Below are positions 47,301-61,210 of a stretch of 64,000 bases of DNA, piece by piece. The stretch comes from Drosophila miranda (taxonomy: Eukaryota > Arthropoda > Insecta > Diptera > Drosophilidae), in the NCBI RefSeq assembly GCF_003369915.1, contig NC_046675.1, positions 15,004,001 through 15,068,000 on the forward strand. Direction: 5' to 3'. Each line of letters begins with the position of its first letter. Position 1 is the first letter of the stretch. A program made the translations under genes and the position numbers. The notes below the pieces were generated by a model, which was given only the letters and a program-made list of their open reading frames with translations, did no database searches and had not been told where the DNA came from.

Positions 47301-50300
47301 CAAACAGATGGACAAACAGGCAAATATATGAATGGACGGATGGATAACTGGCTGTTTTGTTAACATGCTAATTTGCAAATTAACTGCCACTCTCAACGGT
47401 GGACCCTCGCGTGCACTATCCATCCAATCATCTTTCATTTTTCTGTGGAATGAAATGATGTGTTTACGATTCAAAAACGATAGCCAGCACAGCGGGGGCG
47501 ATAGATCTCTCTCACTCTCTTCGTCTCTATGCAAATGGCATATTGCATTTCCTGTAACGACGACAAGTGTCGTCGGTTCTGGCCACTAGACAACAAAGAG
47601 AGTTGCTGCTGCTTAGGGGACGCCGTTCCAAGGACAGCTCTTGGTTCAGATGTCGCCAGATGACAAACCAAATCGCTGTCATACTACAACAAGCAGTGCG
47701 AATCCGATAATTCCCGTATCTACATGCACGAGTGGGCAAACAACAGAGTGACTAAAGGGCCTACTCGAATGCCTGATGCCCCCCGAATGGGTCTGACTCA
47801 TTCATGTAAGGAATGATTCAAGAGGTTTACAGATTGTGCCAGACATCAGGAAGACAATAAAAATATATAGTATATGGATAAGCAACAGGAAGAGACCAAG
47901 GGAGAACAGTTTAAGAGAAGATTAGCAACAGTTTCCCCGTAGATCTAATAGAAAGCTAGGGATATAAAGTCCAAGAACTAAAGCGAAAACCAAGAGAACT
48001 GCTTTAATGATGGGAAACTATCGAAAACCAAAAGCCATTTCAAAACTGATCGAAATGTCAGCCCATCAGCTAAAGATATCTATGTATGTGTATCTTTTTC
48101 TTTAACTCCATTCAAAACGTTGTTTTCGAGGCACAAATTCATATTTTCTTTCTTTTTTTTAGATGTATAAAGTTTTTACAGTTTTGTTGTTGTGTTTACG
48201 AACTATCAGCATAATCTACTCTTCATCTAAAGGGTATTTTCAATGAACCCCACGCGCCCGCCATCAACATCGGAACAAGTTTATGTCATTCTGTCGCGAC
48301 TTATGGGCAACTTTTACGGTTTCATTTAAGTTGCTTTTATTCGCGCGGTCTCCCTTTTAGTATCCATAGTTTACACGGGATGGGGTTCTGTTCGCACAAG
48401 TAAAGGATTCAGAGCCATGACTCATGGCAAGCCAGAAGCCGAAACCAGAAGCTCACTTTCCAACTCTTTGCTTAAATGAATTGAAAGCACGAAAACAGGT
48501 TCCATTTCGGGGGGTGTGTGGGCCTTGTGGGCGTTTAATTAGAGGCTTCCAAAAGGGGGCCTGTTAGAGCTCTCTAGGCATTACTTTGGCAACTCTGGCG
48601 CCCGCCTGGCCGGACCCTCTGGTAACACCTCATTGCATTATTGATCTAAATGCATTTGAGAATGCATTGTGCCAGAGGCTTTAATTATTTACGAGCAAGC
48701 CTAGTCGCTCTCTCTCGCTGTACAAAAATATAGTTAATTTATGCAAGAATTACGCATGTACTCGACAGACTGACAGAGGGACGGAGACAATGCCCGGAAA
48801 CGGACAGTGGCCAAACAATGGGGAATTATTGCCACTGAAGGCAGACTGAATGGAGAATGGAAATGAATTCGAAATGGAAAATGGGAATGCGTTTCGGGGA
48901 CGACAACAACAGAGCAAGCCACTCACTGAATGTGGCACAGTTCTGCCTTTCCCTCTCCCTATCTCTCTATAGCGATGCCTCCCAGAGACCTAAACGCTTG
49001 TCCATTCAAATTCGAATAACTGGGCATTCAATTCGGTTATTCGCAGGGCTTGTTGCGACTACTTTGATACCCACCGTAAGCGGGACATCAGTCGAACACC
49101 GAAAGGCGTTGATTTGCTGCACAAAATGTTCCCTAAGCGAACGGCATGGATATCGATATTTCGTAAGTGCCATCACTAATTTAGGAGACGATAGATGGGT
49201 ATTGTTATTCGAATACTTAAGGAAATAATATAACTATTTTAGTGCTTCAATCATGGCATTTTTGGCGAGGCTGTTGTTATTCCTGGTTGTGGATTCTGGT
49301 ATTATTTTATCATCCCGTCGAAGGTATAAGAACTATCACTGTGAGGTCTACTGCTCTCAGGGAATACCTTTAGCAGCTCTTTCCCATCGCACAAAATTCA
49401 CATAATTCCTTAGAAATTAACACTATTTAGTATCTTAGAGTTCTCCATTTCCGCCCAGAGTCGTAGCGCCCCATGGAGTTCAGTAACCCTTTTATTCTAT
49501 AAGGGGTATTCCACGAGTGTATAGGAAAAATCGATGTAACTAGCGGTTGGTAATTTGCAACAATTAACAAACTAAATTGCACTTTGCGGATACATTCGAC
49601 CAAGTAGCAAGCAAAACAAAAACAACATCAGCAGCAGGGAAAGGTGGGCTGGGTGGGGCCCACACCCACTGCCACATCCACTCCCTCTGCCACATTAACC
49701 ATATATTTTTACGAGTGTTGCCACTGCCACTGCCACTGCCACCGCCACTGCAGTTGCTGTTGTTGCTGGCCACCTCCTTCCTCCGCTTAAGGTTACTGCA
49801 GTTCATTCACTTTTCCCCGAAGAAGTATTCAGCCATGGAATATCGTACGAATGCAGAACAGTCCATCAATTATTCAGAGAGGGATATGTCCCCCAAGGCA
49901 ACCCCCGACCACAATCCCCATTCTCTAGCAATTGGTTAAATATTTTATTTTTATTTATTTTTTGAATAAATATTGAAAAAACATCAATTAAGTGGCGAGG
50001 GGGCAAGGCATACAGTTGTGTCTGTTTTCTAATTATTTTCACACCTTTGGCGCGTTTTTCCACTTTGTGCACTTGAATCTTTCATGAGCCGGGCCCCCCC
50101 TCGCCCTCGACGATGTGGGAAATGGGCAAAGGGAATGCAGATGGGGCTGACACGAGTGCCAGAAGTGGGGACCCTTTCGATAGGGGCAGCAAGGGAGGGA
50201 AATGTGAGGGAGCAATGGGAATATAATTGATGTAGGACCCAAGGGTCATTGTTCGAGTGGTATTTGTGGAGATATAGAAAAATACTCGTAGAATATGCAG

Positions 50301-53300
50301 ATGGGAAAAACATTAAATTGATTCATGAATCGCAAGGGAATACTATCGAGGGATCTATCTTTGGAGTTGGGGAATGGGATCTAGAATATCTAGTTTGCAA
50401 CTTAACAGAAGGCTAAAAATAATTACTAATAATCGGGGAAGTTCCTTCATTTACCCACATGTAAATATCACAAGGGATTACATTGAAAGATAGAAAGAAA
50501 TAATTCCTTAACAATATTTGTAACCCTGTACATCAAGGGTACATCCAAAAAGAAAGACCTTCCAGTGTTCAAGGAAAGATCCTAGTATCTCAGAAGAGCC
50601 TCAAAATTCCGCTTGCCCTTGGTACAACGATCATCGCTGCCTCCGAAGATGACAAGTAGATGAAGATATGCTCCAACTACAGATAAAAGAGCTTCCGCTC
50701 TAGAAAATGGTAAAGATTTTCGGTGGAGAGGTTGGGATACAATCTCCTCACTGAAGAGCCACCCCTGAAGATAAGAAAGGATAAGCAGAAAAGTCCCTGA
50801 GGATGTTACTTTCAGACCTCTTTCAAATAAAGAAATCCATAATTTACCGACTGGTTTTTGGATATTATTCGGTTGCGCTACTATAAGGAAGTTCCGGGTA
50901 ATCCATTCGCACATTTCCCGGAAACGTTTCACTTATTGGCCCGTAATAAACCGAAACACTCATAAAAAGTCGCAAAGTATTATTCCATTTCATTTGGCAT
51001 TGTTTTGCCCTCATAATTGAAGGAGAGGAGAGTGTGTATGACACGTGGCCTGTGTGGAGGAGGTAGTACTGTACACGTAGGTAATTAGCTGCGACATACA
51101 ACACCATCCATCCATAAAAGTGCACAAAAGTGTGGCCTAATCAGCTCCCGCTTCCGGCTCCCACTCGCACTCTTCCGATGATTCACACATTTACTTGTTT
51201 CAATATTTAATGAAATATATTTCGTTTCAATTGAGTGATCTACGCGGTTTCTACGTGTATTTGGATGAGTAATCCGATGGATACTAACGTATTCCCTCTT
51301 CTGTCATGTCTCTTATTATTTTGTTATTATTTTTGCTTAATATTTATTATTATTTTTCGTTCGTTTCGTATTCCAAGTCGCTGAACAATTCGTTAATGAC
51401 CCATATATCATATGACCCGACCCGTCCCCCAGACCCGATACGATACGATCCGCCCACACAACTTCAAGGCACTGATGCGGCTTCTGTCTCGGTGGCTCTG
51501 AGGCTCTGAGGCTCTCTGTCTTCTCTGACTTCCACTTCATGGCTTAGAAAAGCAATTTGTGTGAATGCCATTCGATTGATTGCATAAAACGTATTGATGC
51601 CATAAGCCGATTGAAGAGCTCGTTCCATCAATAGCACATTGTGGGGGGGATGTGTCATCCTTTGAGATGCAGGCGGCAGGCAATGAAATAAGGAGGGGAA
51701 ACTGGAAAATTCTTAGGAAGAAATAATTGGAAAAGTTATGCAAAAGATGGCAACAAATTCAGTGAAATTTTAACAATAAAAAGTTCACCTTTTTCTGGCT
51801 AAAAAAAGCTGCCTTTAGTGCTAAGCCGCACTGGGAAAGGTGGAGAAGAGGCAGGATAGTCAGGTATGGTTAAGTCCTCCTTTTAAGGGATCGCTTACAG
51901 GCGTTTTTTTTATCAATATCGGCACGAAAGACTAAAAACATTCCCTCAAAAGAATGTCATGAATAATTTCCCATTCCACGATTGTGTGTATCCCCTTAAT
52001 CCAAGAATCAATACTCTTTTATCAGGCAAAAACTGACATAAATCCAAAAAAAACAGACAGGAAAAAGGAAAATTTACAATGTATAGAGGGAAAAGGTAAA
52101 CACAAGTAAGGGCGTGGCATGAAGGTGGGTTTAGGGTTTAAGGCAAGAGTTTTTCCCAACTAGCAACAGCAACAGGAAAAACAAAGAGAACGAAGACAAC
52201 GGCAACAACGATGATGGGGGGGCGGGCACCATGTTGAGTTAATGGCCTGAACCGCACCCCAGAACCCCAGAGAGGACAGAGAATCTTAAAGTGTTCGCTG
52301 CTGGAGTGCTGGACAGTGGACAGAGATATAGAGAGATACAGAGACAGAGAGAGAGAGAAGTGTAAAGCAATGCCATAAAATTAACTGTCGGACTGACACT
52401 TTTCTGGTTTTGGCTCCCACTTCCTCCTCCTCCTCCTCCTCCGCACTCGATCCCATATATATCATTCGGAGGCACTGCGTGTGGTCCAATTGGCCTCCAC
52501 AGCAGGATGAATGGGCTCCCAAACGCCTCTTCTTGGCCGCCCATTTTTCACATTTTAATTGCATTTTCCTTTGGCAAATATAAACAGTGTGTGGCACATT
52601 TCACTATTAAAAATCGATTCTTAAAAGATAAGATAACACATTGGAGTCATTAAAACTTAAAACTTAATGAGTTTTATTCAAATTTAGACAGCAAATATTA
52701 AAAAACCTTAATTAATCGATAAATATGAGGAAAAATTTAATAGAATCTTTCTAAGTCCAAATCTGAAAAACTCTCATCTCTTATCGATATCTTTATAATT
52801 CAATAGTAATCGATAACGCGTCATGCAATATAAATAAAATTAAAATAATACAAATTGAAATATTTTTATTTCAATATTTGATCGAAATATTCATCGAAAA
52901 TATCTGTTACTTATATCGACATAGACTTATTTCTTTATCGATAGCTGACTAACTGTTATCTGTTCTGTTGCGTTAAAAATTAGTTCGAAATTTCGATAAT
53001 ATTTTCCGTATTACAGATTGTTTTTAATCGTTTCAATGATCGAAATGAAAAAGATTATAATCTTTCGACCATCTCAAACACTTCGATAAATCATTCTATT
53101 TAATTCGATTCCATTCGATTCAGTGAATAATTTCATAGAAAATCTAATGTTCCAGAGACGGCCGGAACATTTCTCCAAACATTTTCCATCGATTCTCTGA
53201 ACACCGCTAATGGATTCTCTGTATCCCGCAGAAAAAACACGACCGTATTTAATGGCCATAAAGCCAAAAATTATGATCTGTTAGGGCGTCGTCGTGCTTC

Positions 53301-56300
53301 GACTTTATGAATAACATAGCCATTGTTTATACTGCAAGTGAAATATACAGATACAGATACAGATAGACACAAGCAAAGACATGGATACCACAGATATTTA
53401 TACAGATCGGAAGGGGGACTGGGTATGCATGTGGAATAAACAATGAAAGCCTTTTGTTTATATTCTTGCAGCCGCCACACAAAACCGAGGAGCATTCCTC
53501 AAATATTTTCCATTATTTTTTTTCCTTTTTTTCTGTGTTTTATAGTTCAAAACCAAAATAGATTTCCATTTGATTTCTCATCGAAGAAACGAAAGACGGA
53601 GAGCGTTTTAGGGGCCAACGAAGGGTGGATTGACTCACGATTGGACTTTCGACCTGCAGTTGATACGCGAGTACCCCATTCTTATCAGGAAATTCTCTTT
53701 CTGAGGAAGGTAAAGGTGTGGGACTGCAATATCATGATGGTAATCATCGTATCAGCGTACATTTCACCACGAAGCAAGCGACTGAATCATTTTCAAATAA
53801 TTTATGGAGCACCGAAGCAAGTAACTTGGAACATTCCAGCTTCAAATGATTCGCTTAATCTTTTAAGACATTCCCATTCCCAAAGGAATCTTTTGACTTT
53901 TAATTACGAAAATATTCTAAAGAAGATTACGCAAATCCCAGTACTTCGGGCTGGCAAACGATGGAATCGAGTACCTCGAGTAAAGCCGCAGCCACAATCT
54001 CCAGAGTTGTTGCATGCCACAGCATCTACAGCTATAGGCACAGCCAGTCCTACGCACATCAGACCACGAACCACAAAGCCTGCTGCTGCCTCTCCCCTTC
54101 CTTCCTCTCTCGCAACCACAAAAACTGTGTCAAGTGGGAGGCAGAGGCAGAGGCAGGGCCGCCACGCGCTCTTAACCGCTTTCCTCCTTTTTAGGCAAAG
54201 TTCTGCTAAAACTAAAAACTATTCGTACTCGTTTACTTTTTTTTTTTTTTTTATTTATTATTGAAAGTCCATCTTAGCATTGGGGCGAGTCTTTCTGTCA
54301 GTGAGCGGCTCTGTGGCTTTTTGGGGCAACACTCAACCGCTGAACAGCTGAACGGCAATCGCTCTCCTCTCTGCGCCAAAGAGTTGGCCGCTCGCTCCAG
54401 TTCCGTAATTGTCGTGGGGGCCAAACGTTTCTTCCATTTCTGGCAGCGAATTGTTTTACATTTTGGGGGCCAATGGCGAGAAACCTTTCACTTTCAAATG
54501 GTTTACGTGGCTTTCTTCGCGAAATGGCTTCGCAATGATTCATGGAATCTGGCCATGGAAATGGAGGAGTCGCTTCCGATACGATTATCATTTATCGGGC
54601 GTCACTTTGATCAATTTACACTTTTGTCTTAATCAACATGTTTTGCATTTTCATTTGCATTTGCTGTCGTTCGTTGTTTGTTGTTTGTTATTCAATCAAA
54701 TGTTGGATCCCTCAATGGATCTGCCTCTGGGAATACAAATCGGGGGGGGATTACTTCATTCGGTAGATCGTTTGTATATGGAAATTCACTCGGAAATTAA
54801 TGCCCTAAACAGATATTCTGTCTAATCAATGCTGTTATAGCCACTCGCTCGTTTAATCAGCACTTTTCGATAACATCTTCGATTTTTTACCATTTTGTAC
54901 TAGAGGAGCCTCAAAGCCGACTATTTTTAGAATTAATGGATTGATAATGAAATCGAAAATGAATATGGCATTCGTAAAGATACAAAATGTGCAAAAATTG
55001 CAATGTTATTAATCGCGGAGTGGAATATAAAATATCACAATCGATAAAAAGACAAATCGACTATTTATCGGGGTATTTACAGCAATTTGTGTGGTAAAAT
55101 CGATATAATTTCCGATAAACAGATTTTATTTAAACACAAAATGCTTTTCATTTAAATTGTTAGAGAATATATTTGATAAATCGATTCTTTAGTGAAGTTA
55201 TCGAACATTCAAGTCCCCCAATGATTTGCATCGTTTACTTCACATTCAATCGATATTGCCACACCCTCTTTCCACGAGTATCTCGCTCCGATGATGAGAG
55301 GAGAGAGTGTTGTTCAGATATTAAATAATTAAAGCCTCTATCTAATCGGTTACACAATCGCCTGGCAATCAATTGTCTTTTATGGGTGGAGAGATTGTAA
55401 CATTACGATTAGATTGCATTTTATTTGTATTATCTCATACTATTCGATTCGCGGAGTTCTTAGAAGGGGGGGTTTACCTTATAGGAGTCCTCTTTCAGTG
55501 CGAAAGGCGATACGTGACGAGTATTTACGAGTACCGTGCCTCACTCTAGTATCAGATTGTTTCACCCTTTCGAGGGTCCTCTGTTTTTATATCCATTTGA
55601 GAAGCATTTGGCAAACAATTTGTTCGGTTTATCTTTTGCTGGCGAATGCACCTTCGACAAACAAATCGTGAATGTGGGCCCTAAAATCCTCGTCCTATCG
55701 ACAATCCACCTGGTACCGGTCGTACCGTCGCAACGATTATCTGGTATCTCCCCCTCCCGCTGTTATTCCACTCTGTTTTGCCCCGATGTTTGCGCAGTTG
55801 TTAAATCTTGTGGTTACCTGAAAATTGAATTGCATTTACCGACCATTTGCTCGCGAACGATTAATGTTTTTATGGCCAGAGAACGAACGCAATAAAAATG
55901 CACTTGGGATAGGTTCCGCCGATGTTCGTGCGCTTCGATTTATTTTTACTACATGAAAACAAAAAGAGATTGTTTTGTTTCTGTTTGTATCTCAATCTTG
56001 TCAAGGGTGGTATCTATAGCTTCGGTTCTTCCTGGATCTTCACTCGCGACGAAGAAGTATCGGCGGTTGTCCGGCTCTCCGATTGATTGATGGACTGCCT
56101 GGCGATATGGCCTCTAGTTAAACGGGTGTAAATGTGGGTCGATTCTCTCCCTAGAGAGCTCTTTTTCTGCTTCCTATTTCTGGTATTTTTAGTGACAGGG
56201 AAACAACATATTTTTGTGTAATTTATAAACTGCCGCGAATGATATTTAAACAGCGCGCGAGAAAAATAAGAATTGACGGTGACATATGTATGTACGAGTA

Positions 56301-59300
56301 TGGGGTATTTCGCAGATACAATTTGTATCTGCGAATCGGCACAGCTGTTGGCGATTAGAGTGTCGAAGGGCTGTGTGGCGGCTGCGAGAGCGGGGGATCT
56401 ATCTGTATCTGTCTCTGCATCTGTATCTATAAGTAGAATTTATAGCGCGACAAACGTCGCCGGCCGCGGCTGTTTTCTTTTTTTCCACCTTCTAATCGGG
56501 TATTACGATTATAAACCGACTTTTGTATGATATATTCAAAGGAATACTCTGTTGGATACATGTCAAAAGGGTATAGATACAATCGACTCTCAAATTGGTT
56601 TTCCTTTATTGCTTTTTTGTTGACTCTTCGGGGCGCGTGCGTTTTGTTGCCACGCCAAGTGTTGGCCTTGAACTTTTTTCGGTATTTTTCTCTCGGTTCG
56701 GTTCGGTTCGGTTTGTTGTTCGACTCCCACAAAACAATATCTGGGGAGCATCATCAGCATCACATGCGAGTGTATCTATTGCCAATCTATCTGTATCTTT
56801 TTCCCCATTCATGTGTTGTTTCTTTTTTGCATGTGACAAATTGAATTCCTTTTTCATTTCTTTTTCACTATTTTTCCGCATTGAAGTGCAAAATTTAATT
56901 GTTTTTTTGTTGTCACATGAAATTTTCACTCTACTGCCGATGGAGAAATTTTTTCCTGAGAGAGTAGAAAGCACAGAATAAATGATACCCTGTATAATTT
57001 TTATGCTAAAATTTGGATTTGTAAAAGGTTATAAATCGGTTCAAACTGGTTTAACGGTAAGGAATCGCTAAGAAACATTTAGGAATCGAAAATCGGAAAT
57101 GATTCGCCATCATATCGGCCCACTTTTAGGCCCTCGCCTGCTCCACTACAGGGTACACAAAATTTATGCTGATTGCCTCGCAAATTGATTTCGCCGTCCG
57201 TTTTTAATGGGATTTTACTTTATATTTCTGTGATGCTCCTGCCTCCTAGAGATTGCCAATTTACGGCGCCTTTTGGCCATGACCACGATGATTCATGGCC
57301 GACGGGAAAAGCCCCTATGGAAAGGGTCCCCCCTTTACAACGCGGAAAACCAAAACAAAAAGCGAGAGAGAAGGGAAAGTGTGGTCAAGTCAGCGGTCAA
57401 ATGTCTGAGCCCCAAAGCTGAAACCCAAAACCCCAAAACGAAGTCGAAACCTCGAAAAACCAATCGATTTCCTGTTGCATTTGCCGCCTGACCCAAATAC
57501 CCTGCTCCAAGAAAAATTCTCCGTCGCTTCTGTAACCAGAAGCCCGGCAGTGGAAGTTTTTTTTGAGGAGTGGCCAGAGTTGCCGCCTCCTAAGCGCATT
57601 AGCCGCGATCTCCCGCTGTGGATGGGGTGTTAATGCTGTACCAAACATCTGGCAAATCTCTTCGACTTGGTCATTAGGGATTGGAGTCATGGGGGGGGAA
57701 TGCCGGGAAAATGCCACGAAATGGAAAGCCTCTCAGCAGATGGTGTCTGGAAGAACGCTGTGTTGGATGGAGAGAGGGAGATGGAAGTTTTGTAACACTT
57801 TCGAGGCAGCATCTATGGTTTCTCTAGACAGAGAAAGACATGTGCTCATTAGCTTGTGGTTCGATTTAAGAAGGGATCTGGCTTTAAAGATCCTTAAGAG
57901 CTTCCTATTTTCATCCAAAAGATGTCCAATCAAGTAGTTTCAAGATCGAACCCCTTTATGTGCCCCTTCAATCTTCAATCTGCAATCGGCCGCTGGGCCA
58001 AGGCACAAAACAAAAGCAAAAACCATTTCCGCGACAACAAAGACTTTGTTGTCTGCTGTCTGCTGGTTGCTGGTTGCTTCTCCTCCTGTGGCAGGAGTCG
58101 CTTCTGTCCAGAGCATTGACTCATGCAGTGGTGCAGCCAGTGCACGGATTTTCCATTTTGTTTGCACAAAAGTCCAACACGAAGGCGGCGGATCCAGCAA
58201 AACCAACATCGTGGTCCGAGAGCCATGTCAACGTCAAGTTTGTTGACTTGTCCGCCAACCTGCCACCGAAAGTGGAGTGCGGCAACAACAGCATGGGGAA
58301 CAAGCAGCGGCAAACTTGCTGAAAACTTCCGCTCTCTGGGCAAGAGCCCAAGCCAAAGCCAAAGCCAAAGCCATTGCCAACGAGGCAGACGTCCGAAACG
58401 AGCAACGGATGTCGGAGAGCTGCATAAATCGTTGGGACCCTGCTCCCTACCTCGCAAGATAGTGCGTCCCCTGCTCTTCCATCGAAAGCTGTTCATAAAA
58501 GTGCAATTTATTAGCATACAAAGTACGTCGTCTAGGCATTGGTCAGATGCGGGGACGGAGACGTAGACGGAGACACGAAGACGGCCTCTTGAATCTGGTC
58601 TTTGGAGTGGAGGGTCTCCTGGTGGTAGAGAGAGTAGAGTGTGGGATGGGTTCCATCTGGAGTGTGAGTTCTCCTGCTTTGGCCATGAAATGACAGAGCA
58701 GGGCAAAATGTTATACTATTTCCCGTTTTGATGCACTTTTTCCCATGTTTTTCAGTTGCAGAGATTAGTATCTCTTTCAGTTCCACATCCAGAAAAACTC
58801 TGAGAACTGTAGAAAGAGGCAGAGGCTTCCTACTTTGAGCTTTGCCCATAATAATTCATGCATTAAATGCATTCTTGTTGGTCCAAAATACAATCCATTT
58901 ACATATAAGAGTGTACATCCGCCTTTTTCCCACTGATTTGATTCAAATTTGATTGCTCTCTGACGACTCTATGACAACCCGCCCTCCGGCGGTCATCGTT
59001 TTGGGTCAGACGTCACGTAGGTCGTCTGGCAAATGCTGAAAAGGAAACCACAAGGAAAACTCCTTTACGCCCGATCTGAGGCCCTAATCAAAGTCTGAAA
59101 TATGGAGCTACGTGACGCATTGAGGCGTAGATAAAATCAACAAATAAGCATAAAGACATGTGGCATGGTGGCACATGGAGGAAGCAACTTCGAGCTTGAC
59201 AAACTGTGACGACGACAAATGACTGAACAGGGCAAGGGGAGAGGGGAGAGGGGAAGAGAGGGCTGGAAGGGAGGATGTCAAACTGTAAATTAAATTTTCT

Positions 59301-61210
59301 TTTAGACAAAAGAAATATTTAATTAGCAACAAAAAGGGAAGCCCCTATTTGGGGGAAAGTTTTGCCCTTTCTTTCGAGGAGGCAAAAGTTCAAATTTTGC
59401 TTCAGTTTCTAATTATTCCAATTATAATTACCAGCCAAGCAAAGGCAGAGGGAAAGGGGAAACTTCAACAAATTTAAAGACTATAATCTTCTACTTGGAT
59501 TCTTTTATAGTATCTTCTGTACTTTCTCATCATTGGAACCAAGGAAACCCGACCGAAAAGAGCAAGAAATTTAATCTTGATAGATCATTTTTCCAGAGAG
59601 GAACAGATCGCCCCACAGGGTGACTCATTTCATGGGCAAATAACCCGCAAATTCTTATCAAACAATAAACGAAAGAAAGAAAAAGCAGAAAGGAGAAATA
59701 TAAACATAAACAATATCTAGAAGAACGAAAAACATTTGACATTAGTCAGAGATTTTCGGGGTCACTGGGACAAAGACTCAGAGCGGAGCAGAGATACGGA
59801 TACACGAGACACACAACGAATGAAAGAGCGAAAACAAAAGATAGAAGAAATACAAAACTCGTTTTTTTGTTTTTGCGCAAAAGTTGAATTTAACTAGAAA
59901 TGACTAGAAAATGTAAGTTTTTGAATGAATTAGTTCGAGAACTTCAGGAATCTATGAATGAAAGAAGCTCAGTTCTCGAAGGAAATTAATTGTTGATTTG
60001 TGAGAAAATCCTTTGATAAATCAAGTACCATTATCAGAAACATCTTCTCTAAGATAACCAATCATTCAATGTTATACAGAAGAGCTTACACAAAGATAAA
60101 GGTCGCAAGAATAATTTTTGAGCTAATCTCAAAAATCGAGAGATCTGTAACCGAAATCTTGAAGTCTATCGAGCTGTCGCCTCTGTCTATGGAAAAACTG
60201 AGGCCAAACTTTTGGACACTTTATGGTAGCGTAACGGATCGATCATTGCTATCTTAATCAGTAGATTAGTTACACACCCTAAGGTAAAGAGCTTGCTGTG
60301 CTTTTCGTTCTGTGTGATTCTAGAAATCATGATTTTTGTTAGGATTTCGTCTTTCAATTCTCTATATACAGAATTGTGAGAATGTCGCTCGAAAGAGAGC
60401 TTCGGAACCGCAACATAGCACTATTGTATAAAAGTTATATTTATAACAGTATACCGATGTATGAAAGCTCTGATTTGCATTTGCATTGTGTCTAGAAGTG
60501 TATAACAGTACTTCTGTGGTACATTTCTGCACGTGTATATTTCGAAACTGTATTTTCGTGCCCTCCCCTATTTTTCCCATTTGTTTTGATATCTTTTACT
60601 TTTTTTTGGTTGTTTCTCGTTGGCTTGTTTGTTCTTTCTTTTTTTTCTTGGGCACCCTCCCACGCGCTGCGTACTGTTTTCACTGGTAGAAAGGTAATAA
60701 ATAAAAGTCAAGCGACTTTGTTGAATAACAGTTACCGCTCTTTCGTCTAAAAATAGGTAAAAAAACAAACCCAAAAACATACCAAATCGAACGGAAGCAA
60801 AGTGAAAAGAAATTGGCAAAAACAACAGCAAAAACAAAGACGACAGCAGCAGGCGGCTGTCTTGCTCTCGCTCTCTTCTGGTCTTATGTAAAATTGAATG
60901 TGCACTCTCTCGCACACTGCACTGGGGCTCTGCTCTCTCACCTGGGTATGCAGTTGGGCGGCGTTCGATCCACCTCCCAGGCGGCAAACAGTTTCATGGG
61001 CACCGGCTTCTGTCCATTCGAGCCGCTGCTGATCGCGCCGCCGATGCCTGACAAGGCCGCTGCTGGGTGCCCAGGGGTGGCACCAGAGGGAGGCAATCCA
61101 CTCCCTGGCATTATGGGTAGGCCGCCGACGCCGCTGACTCCTCCTCCGCCAGCACCACTGATAACGGCAAATTTATCGACCAGTTTTGATGATTTATCAA
61201 CCATCTTCAT
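26371..61210 (-). CDS. PACS: PACS (phosphofurin acidic cluster sorting protein)
   Basis: Sorting connector that binds acidic-cluster cargo (furin type) and AP-1/COPI to control TGN, endosome and ER traffic. Exons in minus order: 61210-60942, 42166-41849, 41777-41530, 34241-33940, 31627-31285, 28539-27945, 27875-27392, 27329-26771, 26697-26581, 26501-26371. All are GT-AG and in phase, giving 1121 residues (human PACS1 ~960). Residues 1-85 are Gly/Pro-rich. The cargo-binding region (~85-275) contains NCIPRLCSLT, LQYPHFIKRDGNR and RTILGYKTLAEG, close to human. An acidic cluster (YSDEDEEAEFSSGEF, ~283-297) matches the autoregulatory segment. KQKIVALMKRFKVSEE (~390) and the C-terminal domain (IQKYCNSNA, LQVDYW, IDGTEWTGVKFFQ) follow. 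D. melanogaster orthologue KrT95D. The Lys-Tyr codon join at 27945/27875 decides between two close donors. Alternative exons in the long introns are possible. Confidence 0.93.
28540..31284 (-). other. PACS: PACS intron 5 (2.7 kb)
   Basis: Non-coding by eye. Low-complexity DNA: GA-rich run at 28613-28650, poly-G runs at 29105-29117 and 29211-29233, TG repeat at 29639-29656, T run at 29980-29995, CAGA repeat at 30897-30916, and an AACGCAACG-rich stretch at 31050-31120. No nested gene seen. Confidence 0.8.
29211..29233 (+). repeat. Uninterrupted 23-base G run
   Basis: Follows TTCTAGT and precedes AGATGGCG. A second run of 13 G lies ~95 bases upstream (29105-29117). On the PACS transcript strand these are C runs. 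Confidence 0.95.
31628..33939 (-). other. PACS: PACS intron 4 (2.3 kb)
   Basis: AT-rich intronic DNA with a GA run next to the acceptor (31633-31652) and TATATCTA repeats near 33750-33775. No coding sequence or mobile element recognised. Confidence 0.8.
35771..35794. repeat. TC microsatellite
   Basis: About twelve TC units in PACS intron 3. Confidence 0.95.
38623..38646. repeat. CA microsatellite
   Basis: About twelve CA units in PACS intron 3. Confidence 0.95.
42167..60941 (-). other. PACS: PACS intron 1 (18.8 kb)
   Basis: Separates the first coding exon from the cargo-binding exons. No recognisable nested gene or intact transposon. Features seen: four clusters of ATCGATA/CGATA words (42230-42450, 44270-44420, 52690-53110, 55020-55260), a GTCC run (45828-45844), an A-rich stretch with repeated AATACTATAAAA words (46120-46340), and one 273-codon open frame (53443-54264) without recognisable domains. 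Long 5' introns of this kind often carry enhancers, but none can be named here. Confidence 0.75.
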
